64,000 nt of DNA from the NCBI RefSeq assembly GCF_900626135.1, contig NZ_LR130785.1:1769241-1833240 (forward strand), written 5' to 3'. Each line of letters opens with the position of its first letter. The first letter of the stretch is position 1. Both the position numbers and the translations under genes were made by a program. A model generated the notes under the pieces. The model saw nothing but the letters and a program-made list of their open reading frames with translations. It did no database searches and was not told the origin of the DNA. Origin of the DNA: Senegalia massiliensis. GTDB taxonomy: Bacteria > Bacillota > Clostridia > Tissierellales > SIT17. Of this stretch, positions 9,266-17,398 are shown in pieces.

Positions 9266-10156
9266 TTATGCTCTTGGATGTGCTTTCTTATAAACTTCAT
9301 TTAGCCTTTTATTATCTGTATTGGCATATATTTGAGTAGAAGATATATCAGCATGTCCTAATAAAGTTTGTACAGATTTTAAATCAGCTCCATTTTCAAG
9401 TAAATGGGCAGCAAATGAATGTCTTAATATACGAGGAGTTATCTTTTTATCTATACATGCTTTATTTTTATAATATTTTATTATTTTCCAAAATCCTTGT
9501 CTTGTTAGTGGGTTACCATTGTAATTTAAAAATAAAAAACTTTGTTCTTTATCTTTTACTAACTTTCTTCTAAACTCATTTAAATATAATTTTAATGAAC
9601 TTACAGCAATATTACCAATAGGTATTACCCTTTCATTTGTAAACTCTTTAGATGTCATAACTAATCCTAAATCTAAATCTACATCTTCTATCTTTAATTT
9701 TAATAATTCACTAACTTTTAAACCTGTTGCATAAAGTAATTCTAGCATTGCTTTATCTCTGATTCCTTTAGTTGTTGATATATTTGGCTGTTCTAAAAAT
9801 ATATCAACTTCTTTTAAGGTTAAAGTCTCAGGGACTCTTTTATTTTTCTTAGGTGATTTCAAGTTCAACGTAGGGTCTTTTTTAATTAAGTTTTTATTTA
9901 ATAAGTATTGATAAAATGCTCTTATAGATGCTAATCTACGAGATATTGTTGAGGAAGCTCTTCCTTTCCTTTCTAAATAAAGCATATATGTAATTATACT
10001 AGTTTGTGAAATTTCTGTTAAGTCTTCTGTTATATCATTTTCATTTAAATAATTAATAAATTGATTTAAGTCTCTTGTATAACATTCTATTGTATTTTGA
10101 GATAGTTCTTTATCCCATTTTATATAGTCTATAAATTCTGTCGTTAATATATTCAT
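9266..10156 (-). CDS. xerD: Tyrosine recombinase XerD-like, altered catalytic residues
   Basis: A 296-residue tyrosine recombinase with an N-terminal SAM-like core-binding domain and a C-terminal catalytic domain, full length for XerD. With XerC it resolves chromosome dimers at dif. Gene order (spoIIM, xerD, phosphorylase, dacF) matches chromosomal xerD rather than a phage integrase. Catalytic Lys170, Arg245, His268 and Tyr277 are visible. Two core positions differ: the first Arg is Lys147 (ATGLKVSEL) and the His of HxxR is Arg242 (TPRILRHSF). The strand around Lys170 is also unusual (SKEFTNER). It may be a lineage variant or a weakened enzyme. Confidence 0.85.
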   Translation of the reverse strand: MNILTTEFIDYIKWDKELSQNTIECYTRDLNQFINYLNENDITEDLTEISQTSIITYMLYLERKGRASSTISRRLASIRAFYQYLLNKNLIKKDPTLNLKSPKKNKRVPETLTLKEVDIFLEQPNISTTKGIRDKAMLELLYATGLKVSELLKLKIEDVDLDLGLVMTSKEFTNERVIPIGNIAVSSLKLYLNEFRRKLVKDKEQSFLFLNYNGNPLTRQGFWKIIKYYKNKACIDKKITPRILRHSFAAHLLENGADLKSVQTLLGHADISSTQIYANTDNKRLNEVYKKAHPRA

Positions 10157-10205
10157 TTCATACTCCTTAAATGGATTTAGAATCCTTTATTTTTATATTC
10201 TACAT

Positions 10206-10236
10206 TAATATTTAAAATCCTTTATTTTAAATATTA
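10206..10236 (-). terminator. Hairpin at the end of the small membrane gene
   Basis: TAATATTTAAAAT pairs perfectly over 13 bp with ATTTTAAATATTA. The stop codon of the preceding 70-codon gene is inside the stem. The T run is weak, so termination may be partial. Confidence 0.5.
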
Positions 10237-10439
10237 AAATAAAAATATATTATTTTCTTAAAATAATATATTGAATTAATCTTTATATACCTATATGAAA
10301 AAACTAATATAGAGTTAGATGGAGGCGGCTCATTTATACTGTTGATATATCTATATTCTTCTATAAATATTTTAATAATAACTAATAATATTAATATTAT
10401 TAGTACTATTTTTATTTTTTTTGAAAAATTATATTTCAT
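10227..10439 (-). CDS. Small membrane protein of unknown function
   Basis: A 70-residue protein with one N-terminal membrane segment (IVLIILILLVIIKIFI) after a short basic head, then a Tyr-rich tail. AAGGAG lies 9 bases upstream of the ATG, and the gene sits 26 bases after spoIIM in the same direction, which supports it as real. I recognise no family. Its place between spoIIM and xerD suggests co-expression with spoIIM, but a sporulation role is only a guess. Confidence 0.55.
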   Translation of the reverse strand: MKYNFSKKIKIVLIILILLVIIKIFIEEYRYINSINEPPPSNSILVFSYRYIKINSIYYFKKIIYFYFNI

Positions 10440-10465
10440 AAATTATCTACTCCTTTTTAAAAAGA

Positions 10466-11083
10466 TTATAAGATTATCTTAATAAGATAAGGAGTAATAT
10501 AAGCTTCTATTAATCCAGAAAACAAAAAAGCAATTAATGACAAAAAAACAAAGAACGAAAATCTAAAAGCTTCTTTTAACATATTTTCTCTTTGTGATTT
10601 TTTTCTGTTTTTTATGAAATTAATGCTATAAATTGTTGATAAAGAAGATACTATAATAAGCCCGGGTATTATAAATATATTAGGAGGAATTAAAGTTAAA
10701 AAAGATAATAAAAAACCTTTAAATCCAAAATTATCAATCATAAACCCAATTGTGAATCCAATTGTAAATCCTCTTAATAAAATAATTGTAAAAGTAATAG
10801 GGATTCCTATTACAACTATACCCATTAGCCAAATAATGATGGTAGTCTTAATATTATTCATAATCGAATCTTTAAGTAATATAGTATTTTGTACTTCTTC
10901 ATTTTCAATAATATCAAAAAAATTATTTAAAAAACTATATAAATTACTTGTTTGTGATTCAGACATTATTTTTATAGTAATAACACCAGCAGATATTCCT
11001 ATCATTATTGTAATTATAATTGATAAATAAACAAAAATATTTTTCTTAAAGTGTTTTATGAATTCATTTTTAAAATTAGACAA
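10466..11083 (-). CDS. spoIIM: Stage II sporulation protein M
   Basis: The 205-residue protein has five or so membrane segments and the family pattern GISAGVITIK near residue 29, LLRGFTIGFTIGFMIDNFG near residue 103, and LIPPNIFIIPG near residue 132. SpoIIM forms the SpoIIDMP complex that thins septal peptidoglycan and drives engulfment of the forespore. It starts at TTG with GGAGG 8 bases upstream. That Shine-Dalgarno is part of a hairpin placed between nudF and spoIIM. Confidence 0.93.
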   Translation of the reverse strand: MSNFKNEFIKHFKKNIFVYLSIIITIMIGISAGVITIKIMSESQTSNLYSFLNNFFDIIENEEVQNTILLKDSIMNNIKTTIIIWLMGIVVIGIPITFTIILLRGFTIGFTIGFMIDNFGFKGFLLSFLTLIPPNIFIIPGLIIVSSLSTIYSINFIKNRKKSQRENMLKEAFRFSFFVFLSLIAFLFSGLIEAYITPYLIKIIL

Positions 11084-11086
11084 TTA

Positions 11087-11140
11087 AAAATCCTCCTTTA
11101 TACAAGCTATACAAAATATTATGCTTTTAAGGAGGATTTT
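11087..11140 (-). terminator. Terminator of nudF whose 3' arm is the spoIIM ribosome binding site
   Basis: A perfect 12-bp stem (AAAATCCTCCTT with AAGGAGGATTTT) surrounds a 30-base loop and is followed by a T run on the minus strand. It begins 5 bases after the nudF stop. The right arm contains the GGAGG used by spoIIM, so read-through RNA would hide that site. Confidence 0.7.
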
Positions 11141-11145
11141 ATTAC

Positions 11146-11694
11146 TTATTCATTTTTACTAGCAAATGTAGCGTTAATCATTTGAATACCAATAATTGTT
11201 TTAGCATCACTTATTTCTCCAATTTGAACCATATGGAGTAATTCATCCAATGAATATGTCTTTACATCAATATATTCATCAATATCTGGAGTAGCAATCC
11301 CTTGTTCTAACTCTCTAGCAAAAAATAAATGAATTTTCTCATTACAAAATCCTGGTGAAGTATAAAACTCAGTCATATATTCATATTTATTAGCTGTCAG
11401 ACCAGTTTCTTCTTTTAATTCTCTAATAGCACATTCTTTAGGCTCTTCTCCAATCTCTATTTTACCTGCAGGTAATTCAAGAATTTCTTTGTCAATAGAT
11501 TTTCTATATTGATTAACCAAATATATTTTATTATCTGAAGTTATAGGAACAATACATACGGCACCAGGATGTTCTACAATTTCTCTTTTTGAGTATTTTT
11601 TATCTGGTAATTCAACAGTATCTATTCTTAAATTTAATACTTTCCCTTCATATACTTTTTCAGATTTCATAGTTCTCTCAATATAACTCATCAA
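11146..11694 (-). CDS. nudF: ADP-ribose pyrophosphatase (NUDIX hydrolase)
   Basis: The 182-residue protein has a complete NUDIX box near residues 77-99 (GKIEIGEEPKECAIRE then LKEETG) and the ADP-ribose pyrophosphatase pattern of N-terminal strands followed by EHPGAVCIVPI. It hydrolyses ADP-ribose to AMP and ribose 5-phosphate. The position next to mciZ, spo0A and spoIIM matches nudF (yqkG) of Bacillus. A Shine-Dalgarno AGGAGG-type run precedes the start. Confidence 0.9.
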   Translation of the reverse strand: MMSYIERTMKSEKVYEGKVLNLRIDTVELPDKKYSKREIVEHPGAVCIVPITSDNKIYLVNQYRKSIDKEILELPAGKIEIGEEPKECAIRELKEETGLTANKYEYMTEFYTSPGFCNEKIHLFFARELEQGIATPDIDEYIDVKTYSLDELLHMVQIGEISDAKTIIGIQMINATFASKNE

Positions 11695-11715
11695 AAACCT
11701 CCTAAAATAATAAGA

Positions 11716-11742
11716 ATATTTTATAGGTACTTACATATACTT
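11716..11742 (+). promoter_or_regulatory. Possible sigma-E promoter of mciZ
   Basis: ATATT (11716-11720) is followed after 13 bases by CATATACTT (11734-11742), close to the mother-cell sigma-E pattern. It lies about 50 bases before the mciZ start and points the right way. mciZ is sigma-E dependent in Bacillus. Confidence 0.45.
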
Positions 11743-11793
11743 AACTATATTATATATTTTTTTTCGAATTTGTAAAGCTTGGAGGATGTTAAC

Positions 11794-11925
11794 ATGTATA
11801 AAACATTTACTGATAAACATTTATTATTAATTGGTAATATTGATGAAATAAGCAAAAAACTTAAATATTATTCTTTTAAATTTCAAACTTTAGGTGAATT
11901 AATGTCTTATTTAAATAAACCTTAA
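11794..11925 (+). CDS. mciZ: Z-ring inhibitor MciZ-like small protein
   Basis: A 43-codon gene on the opposite strand to its neighbours. GGAGG lies 8 bases before the ATG. The peptide follows the Bacillus MciZ pattern: a hydrophobic strand then Gly (HLLLIGN against VVLVGK), EIsxKLKyY (EISKKLKYY against EIRAKLKEY), a Phe-Gln pair, and a C-terminal Lys-Pro. MciZ caps FtsZ filaments and blocks division in the mother cell during sporulation. In Bacillus it is also next to nudF. A sigma-E-like promoter and a terminator frame the gene. Confidence rests on pattern plus synteny, as the peptide is very short. Confidence 0.8.
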   Translation: MYKTFTDKHLLLIGNIDEISKKLKYYSFKFQTLGELMSYLNKP

Positions 11926-11954
11926 TATCACTTATGATAAAATTTATTATGATA

Positions 11955-11994
11955 CAACTAACTAAAAAGAACACTTGTTCTTTTTAGTTAGTTG
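11955..11994. terminator. Bidirectional terminator between mciZ and spo0A
   Basis: An 18-bp perfect stem (CAACTAACTAAAAAGAAC and its complement) has a 4-base loop and gives T runs both ways. The spo0A stop codon (11988-11990) is inside the stem. Confidence 0.85.
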
Positions 11995-12797
11995 GTCCTT
12001 TCTAATCTTAATTTATCTGCCACCATTGCTATAAATTCACTATTAGTAGGTTTTCCTTTATTATTTTGAACAGTATATCCAAATAAATTGTTTATAGTAT
12101 CTATTTTTCCTCTGCTCCATGCTACTTCAATTGCATGTCTTATTGCTCTTTCAACTCTACTTGGAGTTGTATTAAATTTTTTTGCTATTTCAGGATATAA
12201 TTCTTTTGTTACAGCACTTAATAAATCTATTCTTTCTACTACCATGCCTATAGCTTCCCTCAAATATAAATATCCTTTTATATGAGCAGGAACCCCAATT
12301 TCGTGTATTATATTAGTGATATTAGCTTCTAAGGTTTTAGTTTTATTATAGGTAGTTCTATTTATTATTCCATTTGCTTTATTACTATTTATATTCCTTT
12401 TATTTGTTTCTCCCATACCACCATTTAATTGTCTAATCCTTTTCATAAAAACTTCAAAATCAAAAGGCTTTACAACATAATAATCTGCACCTAAACTTAT
12501 TGCTCTTTGAGTTATTTTATCTTCACCTACTGCAGATAATACTATAATTTTAGGATACTTATCTAGATTAATAGAGTTTAGTTTTTCCAAAACTCCTAAC
12601 CCATCTAAATGTGGCATTATAATATCTAGTACTAATACATCTGGAATCTTATTTGAGATTAAGTCTAATGCTTCTAATCCATCATTTGCTATTCCACTAA
12701 CATTTACATCATCTTGTGTAGATAAATATTCATTCAGTATATTACAAAAATCTTTATTATCATCTGCAATCAATATATCGATCTTAGAATTGTTCAT
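11988..12797 (-). CDS. spo0A: Sporulation master regulator Spo0A
   Basis: The 269-residue response regulator has a receiver domain (residues 5-125) with the acidic pair in IADDN, the phospho-acceptor Asp in [14 protein letters not shown] near residue 57 and the switch Lys in VVKPFD. A linker follows, then the Spo0A DNA-binding domain (about 150-269) with the highly conserved [15 protein letters not shown] and [20 protein letters not shown] helices. It controls entry into sporulation. GGGGGG-type Shine-Dalgarno bases precede the ATG, and a Spo0A box lies about 45 bases upstream, consistent with autoregulation. It is downstream of spoIVB, the conserved order. Confidence 0.97.
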   Translation of the reverse strand: MNNSKIDILIADDNKDFCNILNEYLSTQDDVNVSGIANDGLEALDLISNKIPDVLVLDIIMPHLDGLGVLEKLNSINLDKYPKIIVLSAVGEDKITQRAISLGADYYVVKPFDFEVFMKRIRQLNGGMGETNKRNINSNKANGIINRTTYNKTKTLEANITNIIHEIGVPAHIKGYLYLREAIGMVVERIDLLSAVTKELYPEIAKKFNTTPSRVERAIRHAIEVAWSRGKIDTINNLFGYTVQNNKGKPTNSEFIAMVADKLRLERTN

Positions 12798-12841
12798 TTA
12801 AATTCCCCCCATTATTTTCTAATTTAATCCTTGTATATTAT

Positions 12842-12848
12842 TTCGACA
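12842..12848 (-). promoter_or_regulatory. Spo0A box upstream of spo0A
   Basis: TGTCGAA on the minus strand, inside TTTTGTCGAAATAA, matches the core Spo0A operator exactly. It lies about 45 bases before the spo0A start. Autoregulation is the expected role. Confidence 0.6.
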
Positions 12849-12907
12849 AAACTATGATAATTCCTTTTTATTTTTAATATTTTTATCTTATTTTTTTCTT
12901 ACATTTT

Positions 12908-14248
12908 TCAACAAAAAAAATAAGGGAAATCCCTTATTTTTTGCATTCCTATGTCGTTTTTTAATATTCCTGATTCTTCTAACATCCATTCAATATATAA
13001 TCCATAACCTTTAGTTGGATCATTTACAAACACATGGGTTATAGCACCAATTATTTTACCATCTTGTATTATAGGACTTCCACTCATTCCCTGAACAATT
13101 CCACCAGTTTTTGACAAAAGTTTTTTATCTGTTATTTTTATTGTCATACTTTTTGGTGCAATATTAGCTTGTGTTTCTTTTTTTACTATTTCTACTTCAT
13201 ATTTATTAACATCTTTATTTCCAATAGTACTTAATATATATGCTTTTCCTTTTTTCACTTCATGTTGTAATGCTATCGGTATTGAATCTTTGTAATATGA
13301 ATTATTCATTTCTTTATTTATAGTACCGTATATACCTAAAGATGTATTTTTTTCTATATTACCTAATAAATTTTGAGATTCAAAAAACATACCCTTTAAT
13401 TCACCAGGATGACCTTTAGTCCCCTGCTCAATTGAAGAAATGCTTGCTTCAAGTATCTCTCCTCCACTTATATTCATTAATTTACCAGTATCAATATCAG
13501 AAATTCCATGACCTAATGCTGCAAATTTTTTAGTTTTTTTATCATAAAAAGTTAAAGTTCCTATTCCTGCTGTTTTATCTCTTACCCAAAGACCGATTCT
13601 GTATATTCCGTCTTCTTTACTTTTTATAGGGACTATATGTTTAATTAGTTCTTCTTCATTTCTTTTAATTTTTAATTTAATTTTACTATCTTGAATATCA
13701 TTTAATAAATCTATTACATGATAAGAATCTTTAACTTTAATATCGTTTATTTCCAATATTGAATCTCCTATTTTTAAACCTGATTCTATACCTGGAGTGT
13801 GATTTTCTCCATCTTTTCCTTTAATATCTGATAATGCTACAATTAATACACCTTCTGTCTTTAACTTTACTCCTATAGATTGACCACCCGGTTGCAGTTT
13901 AATTCTATCCATAATATTTACTTGTACTGTTTTTACAGGAAATAAACCTAATAATTCAATATTAAGATTTGTACTTCCAATTTTTTTGCTTTTTAAACTA
14001 TATCTATTACTAGTGTTGAATTTTGAATTATTTTTATTGTTTTCTATTCTTAATATATTATTTTTAGAATTTAATTTATTATTAATAGTAAATGGCAACA
14101 ATAAATTAATATCTTTTTTGCCACCTTCAAAAATATTTACTTCTGATGGAATTTTATATAAATTCACTATTTGTAATAAATATATACTACAAGTTAATAA
14201 GATTATATAGAATAATAATTTTCTTTTGTTTAATTTGTTAGAATCCAA
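12908..14248 (-). CDS. spoIVB: SpoIVB serine peptidase
   Basis: A protein of about 446 residues with an N-terminal membrane anchor (LLFYIILLTCSIYLL), a PDZ domain (near residues 120-195) and a C-terminal SpoIVB peptidase domain. The triad is visible as His in AALGHGISD, Asp in KITDKKLL and Ser in QGMSGSPII, with the Asp-Ser spacing of 15 seen in Bacillus. Secreted from the forespore, it triggers pro-sigma-K processing. TTG 14248 is preferred because GGAGAG lies 8 bases upstream; earlier in-frame codons overlap it. The last dozen codons run through a terminator hairpin, giving an odd Phe-rich tail. Confidence 0.92.
   Translation of the reverse strand: MDSNKLNKRKLLFYIILLTCSIYLLQIVNLYKIPSEVNIFEGGKKDINLLLPFTINNKLNSKNNILRIENNKNNSKFNTSNRYSLKSKKIGSTNLNIELLGLFPVKTVQVNIMDRIKLQPGGQSIGVKLKTEGVLIVALSDIKGKDGENHTPGIESGLKIGDSILEINDIKVKDSYHVIDLLNDIQDSKIKLKIKRNEEELIKHIVPIKSKEDGIYRIGLWVRDKTAGIGTLTFYDKKTKKFAALGHGISDIDTGKLMNISGGEILEASISSIEQGTKGHPGELKGMFFESQNLLGNIEKNTSLGIYGTINKEMNNSYYKDSIPIALQHEVKKGKAYILSTIGNKDVNKYEVEIVKKETQANIAPKSMTIKITDKKLLSKTGGIVQGMSGSPIIQDGKIIGAITHVFVNDPTKGYGLYIEWMLEESGILKNDIGMQKIRDFPYFFC
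12915..12942 (-). terminator. Terminator located inside the spoIVB reading frame
   Basis: AAAAAATAAGGGA pairs with TCCCTTATTTTTT over 13 bp with a minimal loop and is followed on the minus strand by eight Ts. The spoIVB stop codon is beyond the hairpin, so the stem is translated. Confidence 0.75.
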
Positions 14249-14388
14249 AGATACCACTCTCCAAATTCCACATTTCAAATTTTCTTCTATAATTTATTTT
14301 TCATCTTCTATATTAATTTGAGCTTATTACACTATAAATATTCTATATAATAATTTATTTAAATGTTAAGATATGATTTGTTTTTATA

Positions 14389-14418
14389 AAAAAAAGAAGT
14401 ATTTAAAATACTTCTTTT
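14389..14418 (-). terminator. Terminator after recN
   Basis: AAAAGAAGTAT pairs with ATACTTCTTTT around a 5-base loop, followed on the minus strand by a T8 run. The recN stop codon is at its base. Confidence 0.85.
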
Positions 14419-16108
14419 ACTTGTATTTTTTTGACATTTTAATCATTTCTTCAGCATGAAGTCGTGTTGTATCTGTAAGATTTACGCCTCCAAGTAATCT
14501 AGAAAGTTCTTCTATTTTAGATTTATAATCTAATCTATTAACTACAGTTCTAACATTCCCATTGTCTTCTATTTTATTTATTAAATAATGTGAATCTGAC
14601 ATAGCTGCTATTTGAGGTAAATGAGTTATACAAAGAACTTGATGATTTCTAGATATATTTACTATTTTTTCTCCAACTATTTGTGCAGTTCTTCCACTAA
14701 TACCAGTATCAATTTCATCAAAAATCATAGTTGAAATATTGTCAACTCCTACAATTATTGATTTAAAAGCTAACATTATTCTTGACATTTCTCCTCCGGA
14801 AACTATTTTTGATAATTTTCTAAGAGGCTCTCCTAAATTTGTAGCTATTAAAAATTCAACTTTATCAATCCCATTTATATTTGGAGTATTTAATATTTCA
14901 TGATTAACTTTAAATTTTATATTTTTCATATTAAGATTATATAATTCATCTATCATTTTCTTCTCAAAAGTTTTTATAACTTTAATTCTTTTTTTTGATA
15001 AAATTTTTGATTCATTTAAAATTTTTATATTTAATTGTTCAATATCTGATTTCAATATATTTATTTGTTTTTCATTGTTAATAATTATATTAAGTTCTTC
15101 TTCTATATTATCTCTATACTCTAAAATTTCATCTATGGTATTTCCATATTTTCTTTTTAATTTATTTATTAATTCCATTCTTTCTTCTAAAATAGATAGT
15201 TTTTCAACATCATAATCTATATTTTCATAATAATTTCTTATATCTCTTGTTAAATCTTGAATTTGATATATTATTTCATTTATATTTTTTTCATATTCTT
15301 TAATATTATTATCAAATTTAGAAATATTATTTAACATGTTTGAAACTTTATTTAATTCATCAATAACTGATGAATTATTATAATCATCAGAATCTAAAAT
15401 TGTATGGACAGAATTTAACTTTTTTGCTATTTCTTCTAAGTTAGATAATTTTGTATATTTATTTATAAGTTCATTTTCCTCATCTAATTTTAAACTTCCA
15501 GAATTTATTTCATCTAACTGAAATTTCAATAAATCAATTTTTCTTTCTCTTTCCTTTTCATCAGTAACAATTTTTGATAGTTTGTTTTTTAATTCGTTTA
15601 ATTGTATATACTCTCTACGAATTTCTTTTTTATGCAAAATTAAATCCTTATCTCCTAATAAATCAATAAGTTCAATATGATTTTCTGAATTTAAAAGTGA
15701 TTGATGTTCATGTTGTCCATAAATATCAACTAAAGAGCTTGTTATCTTTCTTAACATATTTAAAGTTATAGTATGTCCATTAACTCTAGAAAAGCTTCTA
15801 CCATTTTTATGAATTTCTCTTGTTATTAAAAGAGTATCATCTAATTCATATTGTATACCATAACTGCCTAGTAATTTTTTTACATGACTTGGATTTTCTA
15901 AGTAAAATAATGCTTCAATTATAGATTTATCTTGTCCAACTTTTATAAAGTCCTTATTTGATCTATCACCTAAAATAAGTCCTACTGCATCAATTATTAT
16001 TGATTTACCTGCTCCTGTTTCACCAGTTAAAACATTGAACCCTTTTGTAAAGGAAATCTTTAAATCATTAATTATAGCAAAATTCTTAATATTTAGCTCT
16101 AAAATCAT
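14417..16108 (-). CDS. recN: DNA repair protein RecN
   Basis: The 563-residue SMC-like ATPase for double-strand break repair has a Walker A motif GETGAGKSIIIDA near residue 30, a long coiled-coil middle (about 150-360), the ABC signature VSGGEMSRIMLAFK and Walker B MIFDEIDTGISG in the C-terminal part. GGAGG lies 7 bases before the ATG. It ends the conserved dxs-tlyA-argR-recN run. Length is normal. Confidence 0.96.
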   Translation of the reverse strand: MILELNIKNFAIINDLKISFTKGFNVLTGETGAGKSIIIDAVGLILGDRSNKDFIKVGQDKSIIEALFYLENPSHVKKLLGSYGIQYELDDTLLITREIHKNGRSFSRVNGHTITLNMLRKITSSLVDIYGQHEHQSLLNSENHIELIDLLGDKDLILHKKEIRREYIQLNELKNKLSKIVTDEKERERKIDLLKFQLDEINSGSLKLDEENELINKYTKLSNLEEIAKKLNSVHTILDSDDYNNSSVIDELNKVSNMLNNISKFDNNIKEYEKNINEIIYQIQDLTRDIRNYYENIDYDVEKLSILEERMELINKLKRKYGNTIDEILEYRDNIEEELNIIINNEKQINILKSDIEQLNIKILNESKILSKKRIKVIKTFEKKMIDELYNLNMKNIKFKVNHEILNTPNINGIDKVEFLIATNLGEPLRKLSKIVSGGEMSRIMLAFKSIIVGVDNISTMIFDEIDTGISGRTAQIVGEKIVNISRNHQVLCITHLPQIAAMSDSHYLINKIEDNGNVRTVVNRLDYKSKIEELSRLLGGVNLTDTTRLHAEEMIKMSKKYK

Positions 16109-16121
16109 AATTATTCCTCCG

Positions 16122-16574
16122 CTATTCCAACATTTTATAGAATATATCTAATATATCATCAATTTTATCTACATCTGTAATAGCAACAAATAAAGTGTCA
16201 TCACCAGCAATTGTCCCTATTATTTCCTTGACATTTAAATTATCAATAGCAGAAGCTGATATTTGTGCTGCTCCAGGTATTGTTTTTAATACTAATATAT
16301 GACCTGCTACTTTTATTGAAACTATAGAATTTTTAAAAATATTAACTAATCTTTCTGTTATTCCATCCTGATTTTGTCCAATAGCAGCATATTTATATTT
16401 ACCAGTTTTAGACATAACTTTTACAAGTCTTAATTCTTTTATATCTCTTGATACTGTTGCTTGTGTCACTTCAATACCAGATTCTCTTAAAAATTTAGCT
16501 AATTCTTCTTGTGTTTCTATTTCATTATGATTTATTAAATCAATTATTTTACTTTGTCTAACATATTTTTTCAT
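16122..16574 (-). CDS. argR: Arginine repressor ArgR/AhrC
   Basis: The 150-residue regulator has a winged-helix DNA-binding domain with QEELAKFLRESGIEVTQATV and SRDIKELRLVK (residues 25-60), and a C-terminal oligomerisation and arginine-binding domain with GTIAGDDTLFVAI, including the paired aspartates that bind arginine. It represses arginine synthesis genes. The ATG at 16574 is chosen because GAGGGGG lies 6 bases upstream; a TTG five codons earlier overlaps that site. It is in the same operon as tlyA and recN. Confidence 0.95.
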   Translation of the reverse strand: MKKYVRQSKIIDLINHNEIETQEELAKFLRESGIEVTQATVSRDIKELRLVKVMSKTGKYKYAAIGQNQDGITERLVNIFKNSIVSIKVAGHILVLKTIPGAAQISASAIDNLNVKEIIGTIAGDDTLFVAITDVDKIDDILDIFYKMLE

Positions 16575-16585
16575 GTGTTGCCCCC

Positions 16586-17386
16586 TCAATCATTACTACT
16601 ATGAGAATTATTTATGATCTCTTTTATTTTTTTATCTATATCAAATGTAGGATTAGAAGTACTAATTAATGCTAAAAATTCTATATTACCTCTTGATCCT
16701 TTTATTGGAGAATAATCAATATCTACTAAGTTAAGTTTCGTAGTTTTTAAAAAGTCTTTTATAGTATTTACTGCTTTTAAATGATATTTTTTATCTTTGA
16801 CAATAGCTTTCTTACCTAAAAACTCCCTTCCAATTTCAAATTGAGGTTTAATTAAGGCAACTATCTTTCCATCATTCTTTAATAATTTTTCAGCTACATT
16901 TAAAATCTTAGTTATTGAAATAAATGATACATCAATAGAGATAAAATCAATGTCATCCTGTATCTTATTTAAATCTAAGTACCTTATATTTATATTCTCC
17001 ATATTAATTACTTTAGAATTATTAATTAATTTTTCATCAAGTTGAGAATGTCCTACATCTATAGAATATACCTTTTTTATTCCATTTTGAAGCATACAAT
17101 CAGTAAAACCGCCTGTAGATGCCCCCATATCTATTGCAATTTTATTCTTTAAATCAATATTAAAAGCGCTTATTGCCTTTTCCAGTTTATAACCTGCTCG
17201 ACTAACATATTTTAGTGGTTCATCTGTTAGTTCTAAATTAGCATTCATAGGAACTTTCATTGATGCTTTTTTTATAAAAGTTCCATTATATTTAACAATG
17301 TTTTTTGATATGGCTTTCTGAGCTAATTCTCTGCTTTTAACTAACCCTTTCTCTTTTAACAAAATATCTATACGTTTAAGTTCCAT
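16586..17386 (-). CDS. tlyA: rRNA 2'-O-cytidine methyltransferase TlyA
   Basis: The 266-residue protein combines an N-terminal S4 domain (RIDILLKEKGLVKSRELAQK) with an FtsJ-like methyltransferase domain (IAIDMGASTGGFTDCMLQNG near residue 88, then IALIKPQFE-type VALIKPQFEIGRE near 180). TlyA methylates cytidines in 16S and/or 23S rRNA. ATG 17386 is used because AGGTG lies 6 bases upstream; a GTG three codons earlier is part of that site. Many clostridia have a NAD kinase gene between tlyA and argR; it is absent here. Confidence 0.92.
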   Translation of the reverse strand: MELKRIDILLKEKGLVKSRELAQKAISKNIVKYNGTFIKKASMKVPMNANLELTDEPLKYVSRAGYKLEKAISAFNIDLKNKIAIDMGASTGGFTDCMLQNGIKKVYSIDVGHSQLDEKLINNSKVINMENINIRYLDLNKIQDDIDFISIDVSFISITKILNVAEKLLKNDGKIVALIKPQFEIGREFLGKKAIVKDKKYHLKAVNTIKDFLKTTKLNLVDIDYSPIKGSRGNIEFLALISTSNPTFDIDKKIKEIINNSHSSND

Positions 17387-17398
17387 TATTAACACCTA

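Noticed and set aside
9266-10156. Phage or transposon integrase
   Set aside because: Length and gene order match chromosomal xerD, and no attachment repeats or phage genes are near.
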